A stretch of DNA of 64,000 bases from Adiantum capillus-veneris (GCA_014529385.2 CM043968.1:23257013-23321012); one strand, 5' to 3'; counted from the first letter of the stretch, positions 31,001 through 41,358 are shown. Notes: generated by a model from the sequence alone, not told the origin. Translations and numbers: made by a program.

Positions 31001-31352
31001 TACTGGCTCTCCTGACCTTTCGTGTCAGATGCTAAAGAAAATCTGCAGGACTCTCTTAGCATGCATTGAAGTGTTCGCGCCAGATAAAGCCACGACCTCG
31101 AGTCTACTATCAACGGCCGACACAGTGACGGATATGATGTATGATCTTTCATTGCAGCCATCACCAAAGGTGTTACATCTCTTATACCAAAGAATTATGT
31201 TTTTGCCTAGCTTCCACATGCAAACATTCGAAGAAGCTTTCTACACCGGCTTTTTCACTCACGAAAGCAAAATATTCGGCCCAACCTTGACCATCGGCAA
31301 CCTACGCTACGAATCACATTTGCAGATGCTCAAGACGACAGGACTCTATTGA
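28077..31352 (+). CDS. Third ORF: 1091-aa coiled-coil protein of 19-kb element
   Basis: The ATG at 28077 (MDSAKSSATKRKRP) is preferred; the frame is open slightly upstream but without an ATG. Residues from about 60 to 280 form a compact conserved domain (LHRFFTSRPSGVDTRRVYEL, GKATLTAMDGETVEV, TTITWALKSNMPKEVNYAQY, EPKYIGGGEILTRIAYEAIG). It resembles the plant retroelement domains found in extra ORFs of Tat/Ogre-type elements. A basic, then acidic, low-complexity region follows. A long coiled coil covers about 570-780 (KERIEDELEAAKDELIEL). A C-terminal folded region runs to the end. There is no signal peptide, transmembrane segment or zinc finger, so it is not envelope-like. It is uninterrupted although pol is broken. 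Diverged copies lie at 54709 and 58430. Function unknown; perhaps a nucleic-acid-binding or trafficking partner. Confidence 0.85.
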   Translation: MDSAKSSATKRKRPTIKDALAEAEPFDIPTETLKPTKTWVEEAVLEKEGIKIYQGTFRDPQRQSVNVPMIPRELVDYSRSENISRYLEKANLHRFFTSRPSGVDTRRVYELATSIQKDGKATLTAMDGETVEVQITPQLIADALKLHNKGSSVRERREAIEVYGSKKQNTTYGDMADQRAATLCRLYNQFFHVCSKRPQKYTTPPHAIATTITWALKSNMPKEVNYAQYIHEQVIAMHNQEPKYIGGGEILTRIAYEAIGARDQGPWVPSQNEWLREADEEKEQQEVSKRASTRARRKLEIVSEPEEAVDEPLKKKAKKKADPKQTKSQKAARMERLVEQFRAERALKGDFEEMWVPDPTKVGTSSARPHVDQYDQYIRAYEESEAILEQQPVEPYTEEEVQLLKAELKKDDKEKKEVDESTELREKDGQANKGKAKMTEDNQPSFTDVPSPKKTKIIVEETTIEIETEVMEKPEAGTKEKEIDPVQQKKDDYEDLVAIGYSEEEALEAVYGISLRKQDDRKGTKEKTKATMESEEKMDEQNILEEPKPLEVVAERAVKLTDEDEKDMHMVHELLSKIKERSRAKEVAIETAKQKEAELQKKLENAMTESESHKASLYDAENERDGLILQLAEASREVTSSQEAKERIEDELEAAKDELIELRERVKLQERTITRLRTTPRASRAGTEQEGALVPALEDQVRSLQRELRLEQVQRLHMAEGSLAAEERLTSENQTLRTENEALRKQLQDLQEQQRRETEPPQEEAGGAAIELPETGEATTIEDPAPVQEVASTSGISEEEEQRLHDQIEKSTEESAKAEMEWERRLLISIRLQGLDTKVLHEEWMQPSLPFPLMKFEVIKTKKRIEEEQYVALYEGDITKDEQSKKIVDSQPRWRKGWLNKYPAYLIYLVEAPKEIREDATFCPAPRVRSWKEHGRIAEKKPNWLNYPRMPGPKAGERIGKAYMVKTLTGTIKLFTGSPDLSCQMLKKICRTLLACIEVFAPDKATTSSLLSTADTVTDMMYDLSLQPSPKVLHLLYQRIMFLPSFHMQTFEEAFYTGFFTHESKIFGPTLTIGNLRYESHLQMLKTTGLY

Positions 31353-31389
31353 CCAAGCCTAAAAGTCATGTCAGGGACGACATGAACGC

Positions 31390-31401
31390 GGAGGGGGGGA
31401 G
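31390..31401 (+). other. Terminal polypurine tract
   Basis: GGAGGGGGGGAG lies directly before the 3' LTR and 37 bp after the ORF stop. It is the expected primer for plus-strand synthesis. Confidence 0.9.
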
Positions 31402-32345
31402 TGTTGAGCCAGCAGAGGATCACACCCACATTTTTTGCTCACACCCATCATTTTGTAACCATTGATTGTAATAAATGTCTTTTCGACATTAATTTTGATT
31501 TGAGCCATTCATTAAGTAACGGGACTCGATTGAGTTTCCAGCTTGTAATCCCGAAGTAATTTCACCTGTTGATGTAAATAATTAGAGATGTTCTCACCTC
31601 CAAGGCTGAGGTATATAAGCCAAAGTTTTGTAACCTAAGGGAGATTCAATTATCAATCAAAGTGAGTTTTTGAGCGCCGTGACTGTGTCTGAGAGAGAGA
31701 GAGAGAGAGAGAAAGAGAGTCTTATCTTCTTGCTACGCGAGCTACGGGGCCGCCATTGGAGAAGCGACACCGCCATTGTGTTAGCAATGGTGAGAGCTAC
31801 GCACAGATACCAAGAGTGCGCGCTATCGGCTTCTACGTGTGGTAAGTTCCTACGAGCTTCGGTGTGAGTTTTCTTCCAACTCGTGTGTCGGAATAGAGCG
31901 TGCAGTATATCTATAGAACCACAACGAGTAGAGCTACGCATTAGTACCATCGGGGTCAAGTTTCGGTCACCTGTATTTTTCGGCCTGTCTTCATACGCGT
32001 TTGCCGCACGGAGTGGTTATAGGTTGATTTTGCAGTTCAAGTCTTTAGGGTGTTGTTCTTACCTAGTGTATAGACTTCCCCTTGAGTTTGAGATCGATTC
32101 AATGATTCTAGATCCTGTTTCGTATAGCATTCGTTCGTAGTACGGATTTCAGTCACTTGCGTATTTTAGAACTTAGATTTGATTTCCTTAGTAGTGATTG
32201 TCATTAGAAGGTCGAGTAGGTGATTTGACACCCACCTAGTTGTTTCCATGCGCCTGCGGGTCAAGCTCCGTCCTCGTCTGACAAATTCTGTTGTTGGTTG
32301 AGTTCTCGCTATTTAGCTTCCGCTAGCGGCATAACCGCCTTAACA
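31402..32345 (+). repeat. 3' LTR of 19-kb element
   Basis: 944 bp, TGTTGAGCC to CCTTAACA, paired with 13271-14212. Differences counted by eye include C to T at AATGTCTTTCCG, a 2-bp longer GA run, and scattered transitions, many in CG or CNG context. The latter is the signature expected from methylated cytosines. Confidence 0.95.
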
Positions 32346-32614
32346 CAAGTCTCTCTTGATGGGAGAAACTATAATACAAATGCCTATTGGAGGGGGGATC
32401 GGCTCCATATGAATCCGGTCCTCAACTATTGTCATGTTCTCTAAACTCTCTCTCTTGCAAAATTATTGTTCATGCCAACTTAACTAAGTACCATGTTTAT
32501 GTTGCTACCATCAAATAAGTTCACCCACTATGCTCACAAAGTAATCTCTCAAAAGTGCTTCACCTAATTTCGTAATTCTGCTACTCTCAAAGTTCATAGG
32601 CCATTTCCATTACA
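32346..32614 (+). repeat. 5' LTR of chromovirus B, second part
   Basis: After the second CAAGT the chromovirus LTR resumes (CTCTCTTGATGGGAGAAACT, as at 41093) and ends TTCCATTACA at 32614. A primer site follows immediately. This completes the LTR begun at 11757. Confidence 0.9.
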
Positions 32615-32615
32615 T

Positions 32616-32633
32616 TGGTATCAGAGCATTAGG
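32616..32633 (+). other. Primer binding site, initiator tRNA-Met
   Basis: TGGTATCAGAGCATTAGG follows the LTR by one base. Its first 12 bases are complementary to the 3' end of the plant initiator tRNA-Met, the usual primer of chromoviruses and copia elements. The same site is seen reverse-complemented next to 50732, and at 51104 and 60324. Confidence 0.9.
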
Positions 32634-33083
32634 TTTCTCTTTTCTTGCTTAAGAAGAGAGGTCCTTAATTAGCCTATTAATGCTTGATTTTGTTAATTAT
32701 ATTAGGGTAAGTGGGACTGGGATCTATTATCGGTTTTGTTGAGCCCCCTATGTGGGATATGGTGACACCTCGGGAGCTTTGGTCTTAATAATGGAGTCTT
32801 TTCAGACTTGCCTACGGCTTTACCATTATTGAGCCATAATAAGTCCGAAAGGAGCTATCCCTCAACAACTTTGCTATGTTATACTCACTCCACTACTCTC
32901 TATAATTAACCAATTCACTCCACTACTCTCTATGTTAGACTCACTCCACTACTCTCTATAATTAACCAATTCGAGCCGTGGGTGTAGATACTTAAGTGCC
33001 TATTTTCAAAGGCTAAGAGGAGTAGCAACTAAGGTTTTGAATTTCCAAAGCATACACTAAGTAAACACCTAAGTTTAATTAAC

Positions 33084-34420
33084 ATGGCTGACAATAATCA
33101 AGAGAGTAGAATGAACATTGACAACTTTGATTTTGCACATGAAGGTGTTAATGATGATGCCCCCATGTTTGTTAATTATCTTGTTACTAGGTTGCAACAA
33201 GCTATGGGCAACCCCTCTTTGCAAGCCGAAGCTACCCAACAACTTCGTGCTTATGGCATTTCCTTTCCTCTCAAAGAGGAGAGAGAGCTTACGAGGCCTC
33301 TTGGTGAGACCCCCAAAAGAAGACTCTCTCCCATACGTGAGGAGGAATCCAAAGAACGAGAAAGTAATGAGTCCCAAAGTTCCTCAAAAGATGTGGCTCC
33401 ATGAAGATGGTGGTCTAAACGATCGTCAACTCCTCCCAAGAAGAAACGGTTAACCCATAGTCCTTCTCCTTGTCACTCCAAAAGGGAAGAGAGGAAACCA
33501 AGGAAGAAAAGGGCAAGAAAGAGTTCACCCTCTTCTCCTTCTTCTTCACCTTCCTCCTCTACCGATGAAAGCTATGGCTATTCTCCTAGAGAAGACAAGA
33601 GGGGAGGACGTCGCAAATCTTACCCTACATGGTGAAGGTCACAAAAGCTAAAGAAGTTCAAAGAGGGAGGAAAGAGTATCTCTTTTCTCACCTATGATGG
33701 CACCTTTAGTGCTACCGAAAAAGTATTGGCCTTCATCCAACAATTTGATGGGCCTTTGGAGACGAGGGCTTCACGGAGTCCTCCAAGCTACACCATGTAG
33801 CTATGCACTTCCAAAAATTGGCTTGTCAATGGTGAGCTAGCCTTCGTGGCAACGGCGAAGCCCCAAAGACATGGAAAAACTCTACTAGTTTCCATCATGA
33901 AGCAATTCCTTGCAAGTGATGCAAAGGAAAAAGTGCTTACTAAATGGTGAAGTTTAAAGCTTCTCTCTCATGAGTCTATCCACAAATATGTGGACAAGTT
34001 TTGGGATTTACATCTCAAGGCTACTATCTTTCCAAAGATAGACTTTGTCGAGCAAAAACAACAATTCTGTGTGGGATTACCCAAAGAGATGGCTGAGTAT
34101 GTCAACTCTCAACGGCATGGTTCTATCACCAAAGTAATCCACCACACCATGGTTGCTTTGCGCATCAATTTCCAACAAGGGGCTAGAAGAAATGTCAAGC
34201 CCATGGAAAATAAAGACAAAAATGATGCCAAGGGAAAAACTAATGCCCAAAATTCTTACAAGGCTATTCCAACAACAACAATTGGTCCAAGGAGAAAGGA
34301 GTTTACAAAGGTAAATATAAACTCTCTCCTAAAGAGCTAGAAGCTTTTTGTAAGGACCACAAATGTTTTAAGTGTGGGGAGCAAGGCCATGGTTATCGTC
34401 CTTGCCCCAATAGAATTGCC
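33084..34420 (+). pseudogene. gag: Chromovirus B gag, broken
   Basis: The ATG at 33084 opens MADNNQESRMNIDNFDF, parallel to the minus-strand gag at 50330. After 107 codons it stops. Serine- and basic-rich linker follows in other frames (to about 33650), then capsid-like sequence (FIQQFDGPLE near 33740; KYVDKFWDLHLKAT near 33990; FCVGLPKEMAEYVNSQR). A zinc knuckle, CFKCGEQGHGYRPC (CX2CX4HX4C), lies at about 34367-34408. Several stops and frameshifts. Typical chromovirus gag, dead. Confidence 0.85.
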
Positions 34421-34444
34421 TCCAATGAGACTCCTAGAGTCTCT

Positions 34445-35594
34445 ATGTTTGAAGCTCCAAAAGAGGATGCTCATTGCCAAGGATTTCTCCTTTCCTATGC
34501 TTGGGGAAAGATGCAAGAGCATGATGCCTTTATTTTGTTTGACCCTAGTTCAACTCACAACTTCATATCCACGGAGTTGGCCACCAAGCTAGGCATACAA
34601 GCCCACAAGATGCGAGATGCATTGAAAGCCAATGGAGCTATCAAGGGGCACGACGTCTCAGTTACTTCTCTCATTGGAAAATTAAGGCTTCATGTCCAAA
34701 GCTATTTGGACAAAGAGGATTTCTTCATCTCCCCTCTCAAACATGAGAATGTTATCGTTGGGGCACCATTGTTTACGCGCATGGCTTCCAACATGAAGTT
34801 CCTTGAAGGGAGAATCTACTTCACCTACAGGGAAAAGAGCATGTACATAGATGCTAATGAGTTGGGGAACACCATATCCCTACAATAAAGGGAATCAAGA
34901 GGAATTACAGTTGTCTAATTTTTTGAAAGGATTCCAAGATGTTTTCATTGATGACATCCCTAGTGAGCTATCTCTAAAATGAGGGATGATGACCATGCGA
35001 TTGAGCTCCTATCAAGAAGCTCAAGGCCTAACAAGACTCCTTATCGAGTTTCACAAGCTCAACAAGAGGAGATCATGAGGCAAGTGCATGAATTCATTAT
35101 ATATAAAAAAAAGGGAATGGTGAGGTCTAGCTCCTCTCCATTTTGTACACCATTGCTTCTAGTGCAAAAAAAAGACGACACATATCACATGTGTGTCGAC
35201 TATAGAGCACTAAATAAGATCACTATCAAAAATAGATTTGTTGTGCCACGGGTAGAAAATCTATTTGATAATTTACAAGTTTTGGCCTGACAAATGCTCC
35301 ATACGCATTCAAACTCATGATGGACAAAAATATTCAGGCCAACCAAATTCTCTTGAAGAGTACAAGCAACACCTCCAGGTAACCTTTCAAGTTGTGAGAG
35401 AGAATAAGCTTTTCATTAATCAAAAGAAAAGTGATTTTTTTCTACAAGAGATTCAATACTTAGGTCACATTATCTCTAAAGATGGCACCCGTATGGATGC
35501 AACAAACTTAGAGGTAATAAAAATATGGCCTAATCCAAGGAATCTACAAGAGGTACAAAGCTTTGTAGGTATGTGTGCCCATTACATGACTTAA
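34445..35594 (+). pseudogene. pol: Chromovirus B protease and RT, broken and shortened
   Basis: The protease frame 34445-34888 reads LFDPSSTHNFIS where DxGST is expected, so the catalytic glycine is lost; VIVGAPLF follows. RT starts near 34979 (HAIELLSRSSRPNKTPYRV, VRSSSSPFCTPLLLVQKKDD, CVDYRALNKITIKNR). It jumps at about 35280 to EYKQHLQVTFQVV and KNKxSDFFLQEIQYLGHIIS. The segment with the YxDD active site present in chromovirus D (about 47650) is missing here: an internal deletion of RT palm. Confidence 0.85.
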
Positions 35595-37300
35595 CAAAAA
35601 AAGAACGTTAAGTAGTCATGGACTGCAAAAGTGAAGCTTTTGAGACTTGGAGCTATTTTGCTTCAAGAAGGGCATGCCATAGCATATGAGAGTCAAAGCC
35701 TCAACTTCAATAAGTGAGTATTGGGCAAATACAAAAGAAAAGCTATTAGCTATTCTATATGCCCTAAACACGTAGAAACGCTATCTCATAGGGACTCCAT
35801 TCATCCTACGAATGGATCACAAAGCCTCAAGAACTTCATGATGCAAACCAAGATCCCTGACAAACAAATGACGTAGGCAAAATTTCTTTTGCAATTTAAA
35901 TTTCATATTGCTCACATTGTTGGCAAGCACAATCAAGTGGTCGAGTGCACTTTCACAACGAACATGGGTCAATGTGGTGTCTATGACAACTCACAATGAT
36001 CTATCTTTTATGGTAGATGAGTGTGCTCTACTGACCGAGACTTTAAGTACGTCATTACAGCCTTTGCAATAGGGAAGTAACAAGAACCATTCACCTTGAA
36101 GGATGGTTATCTTCCAAATGGCAATAGGCTATGTGTTAATCACCCATACAATAAGAACGTCTACTTATGCTGGGGAGGAAATCCATAATCTACTCTTCAA
36201 GGAGTAGAAATGTATTTCTGTTGGTCTACCATGAAAAGTAAACATACAAGAGTATGTTTCAAAATGCGTGGTATACCAAAAGTTGAAATTTGATCGAGGG
36301 AATCAACTTGAATTGTTTCAGTCGACAGGCTTAACAAGAAAACACAGTCTATGCCTGTCAAAAAGACTATTGAGGCACATCAAATGGCAACCCTCTTTAG
36401 ATCTTAAATTTTCAAGCATCATGGATTTCCAACACCCATAGTGTCGGACAAAGATCCTAGAATGACTTGTAATTTCTAGAAGGGTCTCTTTGAGAATCTA
36501 GGAAGTAGATTAAATTTCTCTTTCGCTATCATCCACAAACGAATGACCAAAGTGAAAAACTAATCTAACGATTCTTGATCTACTAAAAGTCTATGTCATG
36601 GAAGTAGATCAATGTTCTCAATGATAGAAGTACCTACCTCTTATAGAGTATGCCTACAATGATATTGTACATGCTTCTATGGGGAAAGTACCTTTTGAGG
36701 TTAAAGAAGGAAGATCCAAAAGTCCCTTACTACTTAAAGTACATGGGAAGATCTTCGCTGCTGATGAATATAGCCGAGACCTACAAGAATCTTTTTCCAA
36801 AGATTAAAGGGGCTATATTCATCTCACAGGAAAGGCAAAAACGGTTGCTACTAATAAGCACAGAAGAATCTTAGCCTTTAAGGAAAATGATTGGGTCTTG
36901 CTAAAGTTCCTCAAGGCTCATCTGAGGCATACTATGGGCAAGAGTCCTATGGACCACCAAGAATATGATGCTAAACTAGCAAAAAGATATTATGGTCCTT
37001 TTTAAATTCTTAAGCTAATCAATGAGATAGCTTATCAATTAAAGTTGCCCAACCATTGGCTCATGCACCATGTTTCCCATGAGAGCCTACGTAAGCCTTA
37101 CAAATGAGCGCCATCAAAAGAAGCAAAAGTTGTTGCAGACCCTCCAAAAATCAAAGATCAAGAAGAAGTACTTCAATCTAAGTCCATCCTATGACATGAA
37201 GACAAGGTATTAAGAAACGGTAAGATTATCTGACAATATCTTATTAAGTTAAAGAATTATCCTTTTTAAGATGCTAAATGGATGCAAGGAACCTAGCTTA
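35595..37300 (+). pseudogene. Chromovirus B RNase H, integrase and chromodomain remains
   Basis: Short fragments in three frames follow the order of chromovirus D: RNase H (AILLQEGHAIAYESQSLN near 35655, LLQFKFHIAHIVGKHNQVVE near 35890); integrase (YVSKCVVYQKLKFDRGNQL near 36255, VSDKDPRMT near 36440, EYAYNDIVHASMGKVPFEV near 36650); and a worn chromodomain-like end (QEEVLQSKSIL to LKNYPF near 37160-37270). Many stops. Not functional. Confidence 0.8.
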
Positions 37301-37702
37301 AGGATAATATGAACCTTGTGAATGCTTACAATGTTGCACTAGAGTAAGCATATGAAAATTCATTTTGAATGAAAAATGTTTTTGTCTTATAAGACTAGTT
37401 CTCTTTTTATTGTGCACAAATTTAAGAAGTATGCATGCTTAAAATCATGTTTGGGATGACGACGTCTCTCAAACACCATGTAGAATTTGTCACTCTACTT
37501 GGGAGGATGAAATGGACTAAAGAGCAGACATGCTTGCGGCAGCTATGTCTCCCAAGCACCAAATGGATTAGTCATCCATCTTGGAATGATGTCGTAGGGT
37601 AAAAAGGGATCCTCTACCCGCTAAGACAAATTTACTAATGACTATGACTTTATCTCTTTTACCTCATAGTCGAGGACGACTATGATTTCAAGAGAGAGGT
37701 AA
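37301..37702 (+). other. Chromovirus B 3' untranslated region and polypurine tract
   Basis: This segment is non-coding and matches 1-354. It contains the TTTTTGTCTTATAAGACT block and the paired motif GTCGAGGACGACTATGATTT, and ends in AAGAGAGAGGTAA next to the LTR. The purine run at 37690-37702 serves as polypurine tract. Confidence 0.75.
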
Positions 37703-38197
37703 TGTCATCACATATCTAATATCTAACCAACCCAAATGATTTTCTGATATTAAACTGATCGCTTGATATGGGATAATAAAGGGGAACAAGGGTTAGAATA
37801 TAGACATGTGCTTACGGATCTATCTCAACACGGGGCCAATGGTAAAGGGGCCCAAATGAGAGATGGTCTATCAAAGAGCAAGGTTAACTAATGAATCTTA
37901 AAAGACCTTAGGGTTAGCTGCATTAAAGACCTCCAATGGTTAGCGTTAAAAGTCCTTTGACCTTAAGCAAGCTAGGGTTGAGCTTGAGGTGGGAACCCGG
38001 CCTAAACTTAAGCAATCTAGGGTTGTGCTTGAGGTGGGAACCTTAAGCAAGCTAGGGATGTGCTTGAGGTGGGAACCCGACCTAAACTTAAGCAAGCTAG
38101 GGCTGTGCTTGAGGCGGGAACCCGACCTAAACTTAAACAAGCTAGGGTTGTGCTTGAGGTGGGAACTCCACCTAAGGTGCTTGTCATGCTTGATGAC
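37703..38197 (+). repeat. 3' LTR of chromovirus B, interrupted and truncated
   Basis: It begins TGTCATCACATATCTAATATC and includes a five-unit minisatellite (37963-38175). It is split by a solo LTR between 38198 and 39266, resumes for a few bases (39272-39283, CTAAGGTACTCA), and then gives way to the possible SET exon. About two thirds of the LTR is missing. The break is probably part of a rearrangement that duplicated the insertion site. Confidence 0.85.
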
Positions 38198-39266
38198 TGT
38201 TGGACGGGTACGCCGCGACAGACGTCAGCATAGCGAGAACTCACCTAACATATAATGTCAACTTAGGACGAAGCTCGACCCGCAGGCGCGTGGAAGTAAG
38301 CAAAGGGTGTCAACCTCTACTCGACCGACTAATGACTACTTCCTACAGAGATATCAACTCTACATGCCATCGGTTCTGTGAATGTGAGAGTCTCCTATGA
38401 TGCTACCGCAAGCCAAAAGCCCATTAGACATTCTCGAAACGTTACGAAACTTGAGGGATATCCTATCAACACCAATAGGCCACTCTCCCTAAGGTCCGTG
38501 ACCAAAAAAACCTACTCAATACCCTCCGTGCAGAAAACGCGTAGGATGTCTGGCCGGTTTTTACAGGTCAACGTTTCCGAAAACTAAAGTGCCTAATGTG
38601 TAGCTCTACTCGCTCTGATCGCGTGGATATGCTGAAATGCAAAAACGGACAACAGTTACTCACCGAAACTCCAAAAGTAGCTCGCGGGTGAATCTGCCAA
38701 AACACAGACAAACGCGCGTGATGTAAGCATCAACGCGTAGCTCTCCTCGTGGGCAACACACTGCTGCTCTCCGTTTGTGATTCTGACCACCGTAGCTCCT
38801 GTAGCGCGCACACATACTCTCTCGCAGTCTCCCAACGACACAGAAGATCAGATTTATTAGAAGTCCTTTTACAATGCTTTAGGTTTTGGCTTATATACTA
38901 AGCCTTAGAAAACCTAATGTCCGACCAAAATGACCTGATTTGTCCTTAGGCTTCTATAGAGCTTAATTACAACACCGTGAGCTGGCTTTGCTCATCCAAC
39001 AAGCATCTGTGGCCAAAATACAATTGCTGACTTAAAATATGAAGTTCCCGTAAACATTACAAAAGTGGCCGTAATGGCTCAAAATAATAATAACGGGATA
39101 TTCGATGATGTCCATGAGCTTGTATCTTCACATTACAGCATCCATCTTCATCTTCATCACTTCATCAGCATCTTTAGTTGGAATCTTTAGAGTATCTTTA
39201 GAGAATCTTTGAGGAATCTTTATGGAATCTTTGTGGAAGCATTGTTGAAAGGTTGACCTTTTAACA
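38198..39266 (-). repeat. Solo LTR (minus strand) related to the 19-kb element's LTR
   Basis: 1069 bp, bounded by TGTTGG and TTAACA (plus strand) and flanked by ATGAC at 38193-38197 and 39267-39271. The reverse complement of its left end shares the CGCCTGCGGGTC block, the GAGTTCTCGCTAT block and others with 14105-14212, so it is a diverged member of the same LTR family, inserted in reverse. No internal sequence remains: LTR-LTR recombination has removed it. Confidence 0.9.
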
Positions 39267-39283
39267 ATGACTAAGGTACTCAA

Positions 39284-39653
39284 GGAAGTGCAATTTTCAT
39301 GTATTCAAGGAGCTACTTATTCGCTATTTGTGCATACTACTCTTGAAAGTGGTGTGACAATTCTAAACTATGGAGGGCATAAGTATAGATTTCAAGAGTG
39401 AAAAAGATATGCAAAATATTTCAGAAAGCCTCTAAATATTCTCTTCTAGAAGATCCAAATGTAGAAGAAGAGGAAGATGAAGCATACATTCTTGGTTGCG
39501 TAGAAGAAGGATAAGTGTCGGGCTATAAATATTTCTCATGGTATAAGTGTCCAACCAAATGCACACTATACATTTGATCCAATTTTTTTACCTTGGCACA
39601 AATTCACATCTTTGCACATCAAATCAAAAGAGTATGGCTATGTACACATTGAG
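39284..39653 (+). pseudogene. Possible SET-domain gene exon, copy 2, upstream part
   Basis: Directly before the solo LTR a frame reads INISHGISVQPNAHYTF, then FLPWHKFTSLHIKSKEYGYV and HIE. Across the LTR, using one copy of TTGAG, it continues in frame at 41364 with TICRVETGEELFADYEF. An N-x-H-x-x-x-x-x-PNA motif followed by GEEL-x-x-DY is the order of the C-terminal SET motifs of lysine methyltransferases. Upstream text (CIQGATYSLFVHTTLESG) is in another frame and may be an earlier exon. Only a fragment is present and the frame has a TGA at 41418. The SET assignment is an inference from short motifs. Confidence 0.45.
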
Positions 39654-41358
39654 TGTCATCAAATATCTAATATCTAACCAACCCAAATTATTTTCTCATA
39701 TTAAAATGATCATTTAATATGGGATAATAAATGGGAACAAGGGTTAGAATATAGACATGTGCTTACGAATCTATCTCAACATGGGGCCAATGGTAAAGGG
39801 GCCCAAATGAGAGATGGTCTGTCAAAGAGCAAGGTTAACTAATGAAGCTTAAAAGACCTTAGGGTAAGCTTCATTAAAGACCTCCAATGGTTAGTGTTAA
39901 AAGTCCCTTGACCTTAAGAAAGCTAGGGCTATGCTTGAGGTGGGAACCCGACCTAAACTTAAGCAAGCTACGGCTGTGCTTGAGGTGGGAACCCGACCTA
40001 AAGTTAAACAGTTAGGGTTGTGCTTGAGGTGGGAACTCCACCTAAGGTGCTTGTCATGCTTGATGACTAAGGTACTTGAGGTACTTGTCACATTTAATGA
40101 GGAAGTTTCTTGAGAAGCTTCCTATGCATGGAGGGGTAAGATGCTTGAGTCAAAAAGAGAACCTACACACTTAATGAAGTTGCTTGAGAGACTTCCTATG
40201 CATAAAAATCTCAAAGTTAGGGGAATTCTAAAAGAGCACATGGGAGACATGTTAGACTCTCACTAAGCTTAACCACATGGTGTGCTTGAACGCTACTGGT
40301 TGGGCTAAAGAGGGGTCCAATGAGCTTCAACTTCCATCTAACAAATATCTATATATTTTCAAGCTCTCTCTCTCTCTCTAAGGGGTAAGGAGGACACTTG
40401 TCAAAAGACTACCCATGTGCTTGACTGCATGCTGCATGTGATTGGCTAAGGGGAGAGGGGTCCAATGGGCTTGTAGCATGAAGAAATTTCGCCCAAAGCA
40501 AGGAAGGGGGTGCTAGGGGGATATACTCCACACAGACACTCATTTGCAAGGCCATTCTCTCTTGGTGAAAGTTGAGGAACACCACCTCCTTCTCCAAGCT
40601 TGTGAGAGTGAAAGCCTACACCAACACTCTTGGCTATGGAATGCAAATCCAACCAAGATCCATGCTTCAATGCTTAAGCTTGCCATCTTCTCCATCTCCA
40701 TTACTATGCTATTATGTATGTTAGCAAGAAGGTAATGATAAGTGAGGAACTATTTCTTTCTTCTATGGAATGTTTCTTCTGCCTCTTCCCTATCCTCATT
40801 CCCCGCGAGCTTTCTCCGCCTTCAAAGGTGTTTGAAGCCTTGGGAATGAGGCTTGGGATAGTTAATGCTTTCTACAAGTTTATGTTATGCTTGCGATGCA
40901 TGAAGCTTTCCATCTTCATTGCATCACGTAGGTCACAAGGAACACAAAGATTGAATTGTACCAAGTTCCTCTTGATAGGAGAAACTATAATACAAATGTC
41001 TACAAGTTTATGTTATGATTGTGATGCATGAAGCTTTCCATCTTCATTGCATCACATAGGTCACAAGGAACACAAAGATTGTATTGTACCAAGTCTCTCT
41101 TGATGGGAGAAACTATAATACAAATGCCTATTGGAGGGGGGACCGGCTCCATATGATTCCGGTCCTCAACTATTGTCATGTTCTCTAAACTCTCTCTCTT
41201 GGAAAAGTATTGTTCATGCCAACTTAACTAAGTACCATGTTTATGTTGCTACCATCAATTAAGTTCACCCGCTATGCTCACAAAGTAATCTCTCAAAAGT
41301 GTTTCACCTAATTTCCTAATTCCGCTACTCTCAAAGTTAATAGGCCATTTCCATTACA
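39654..41358 (+). repeat. Solo chromovirus LTR inside the possible SET exon
   Basis: 1705 bp, TGTCATCAAATATC to TTCCATTACA, flanked by TTGAG at 39649-39653 and 41359-41363. No primer site follows, so it is a solo LTR. Its minisatellite has only three units. It also contains a local duplication of the CATGAAGCTTTCCATCTTCATTGCATC segment (about 40900 and 41028). The 5' flank, including TTGAG, is shared with the 5' LTR of chromovirus B at 11757. Confidence 0.9.

Larger units (their letters stand above)
13271..32345 (+). mobile_element. Complete 19,075-bp Ty3/gypsy element with extra 3' ORF
   Basis: The element starts TGTTGAGCC at 13271, ends CTTAACA at 32345, and is flanked by CAAGT at 13266-13270 and 32346-32350. 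The order is 5' LTR, tRNA-Asp primer site, leader with palindromes, gag-protease ORF, pol (RT, RNase H, double H2C2, integrase, second protease domain), internal polypurine tract, spacer with palindromes, 1091-aa ORF, terminal polypurine tract, 3' LTR. The LTRs differ by about 14 substitutions and one 2-bp indel by eye. The tRNA-Asp site and great length recall the plant Tat/Ogre and Athila branches; the placement within gypsy is an inference. It lies inside the 5' LTR of chromovirus B. Confidence 0.95.

Noticed and set aside
28077-31352. Third ORF as an envelope gene
   Set aside because: No signal peptide, transmembrane helix or cysteine-rich ectodomain; long coiled coil and basic N-terminus instead.
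37946-38255. Overlapping frames with SLGRVPTSST or LGLCLRWEPD repeats
   Set aside because: They are translations of the LTR minisatellite in different frames.
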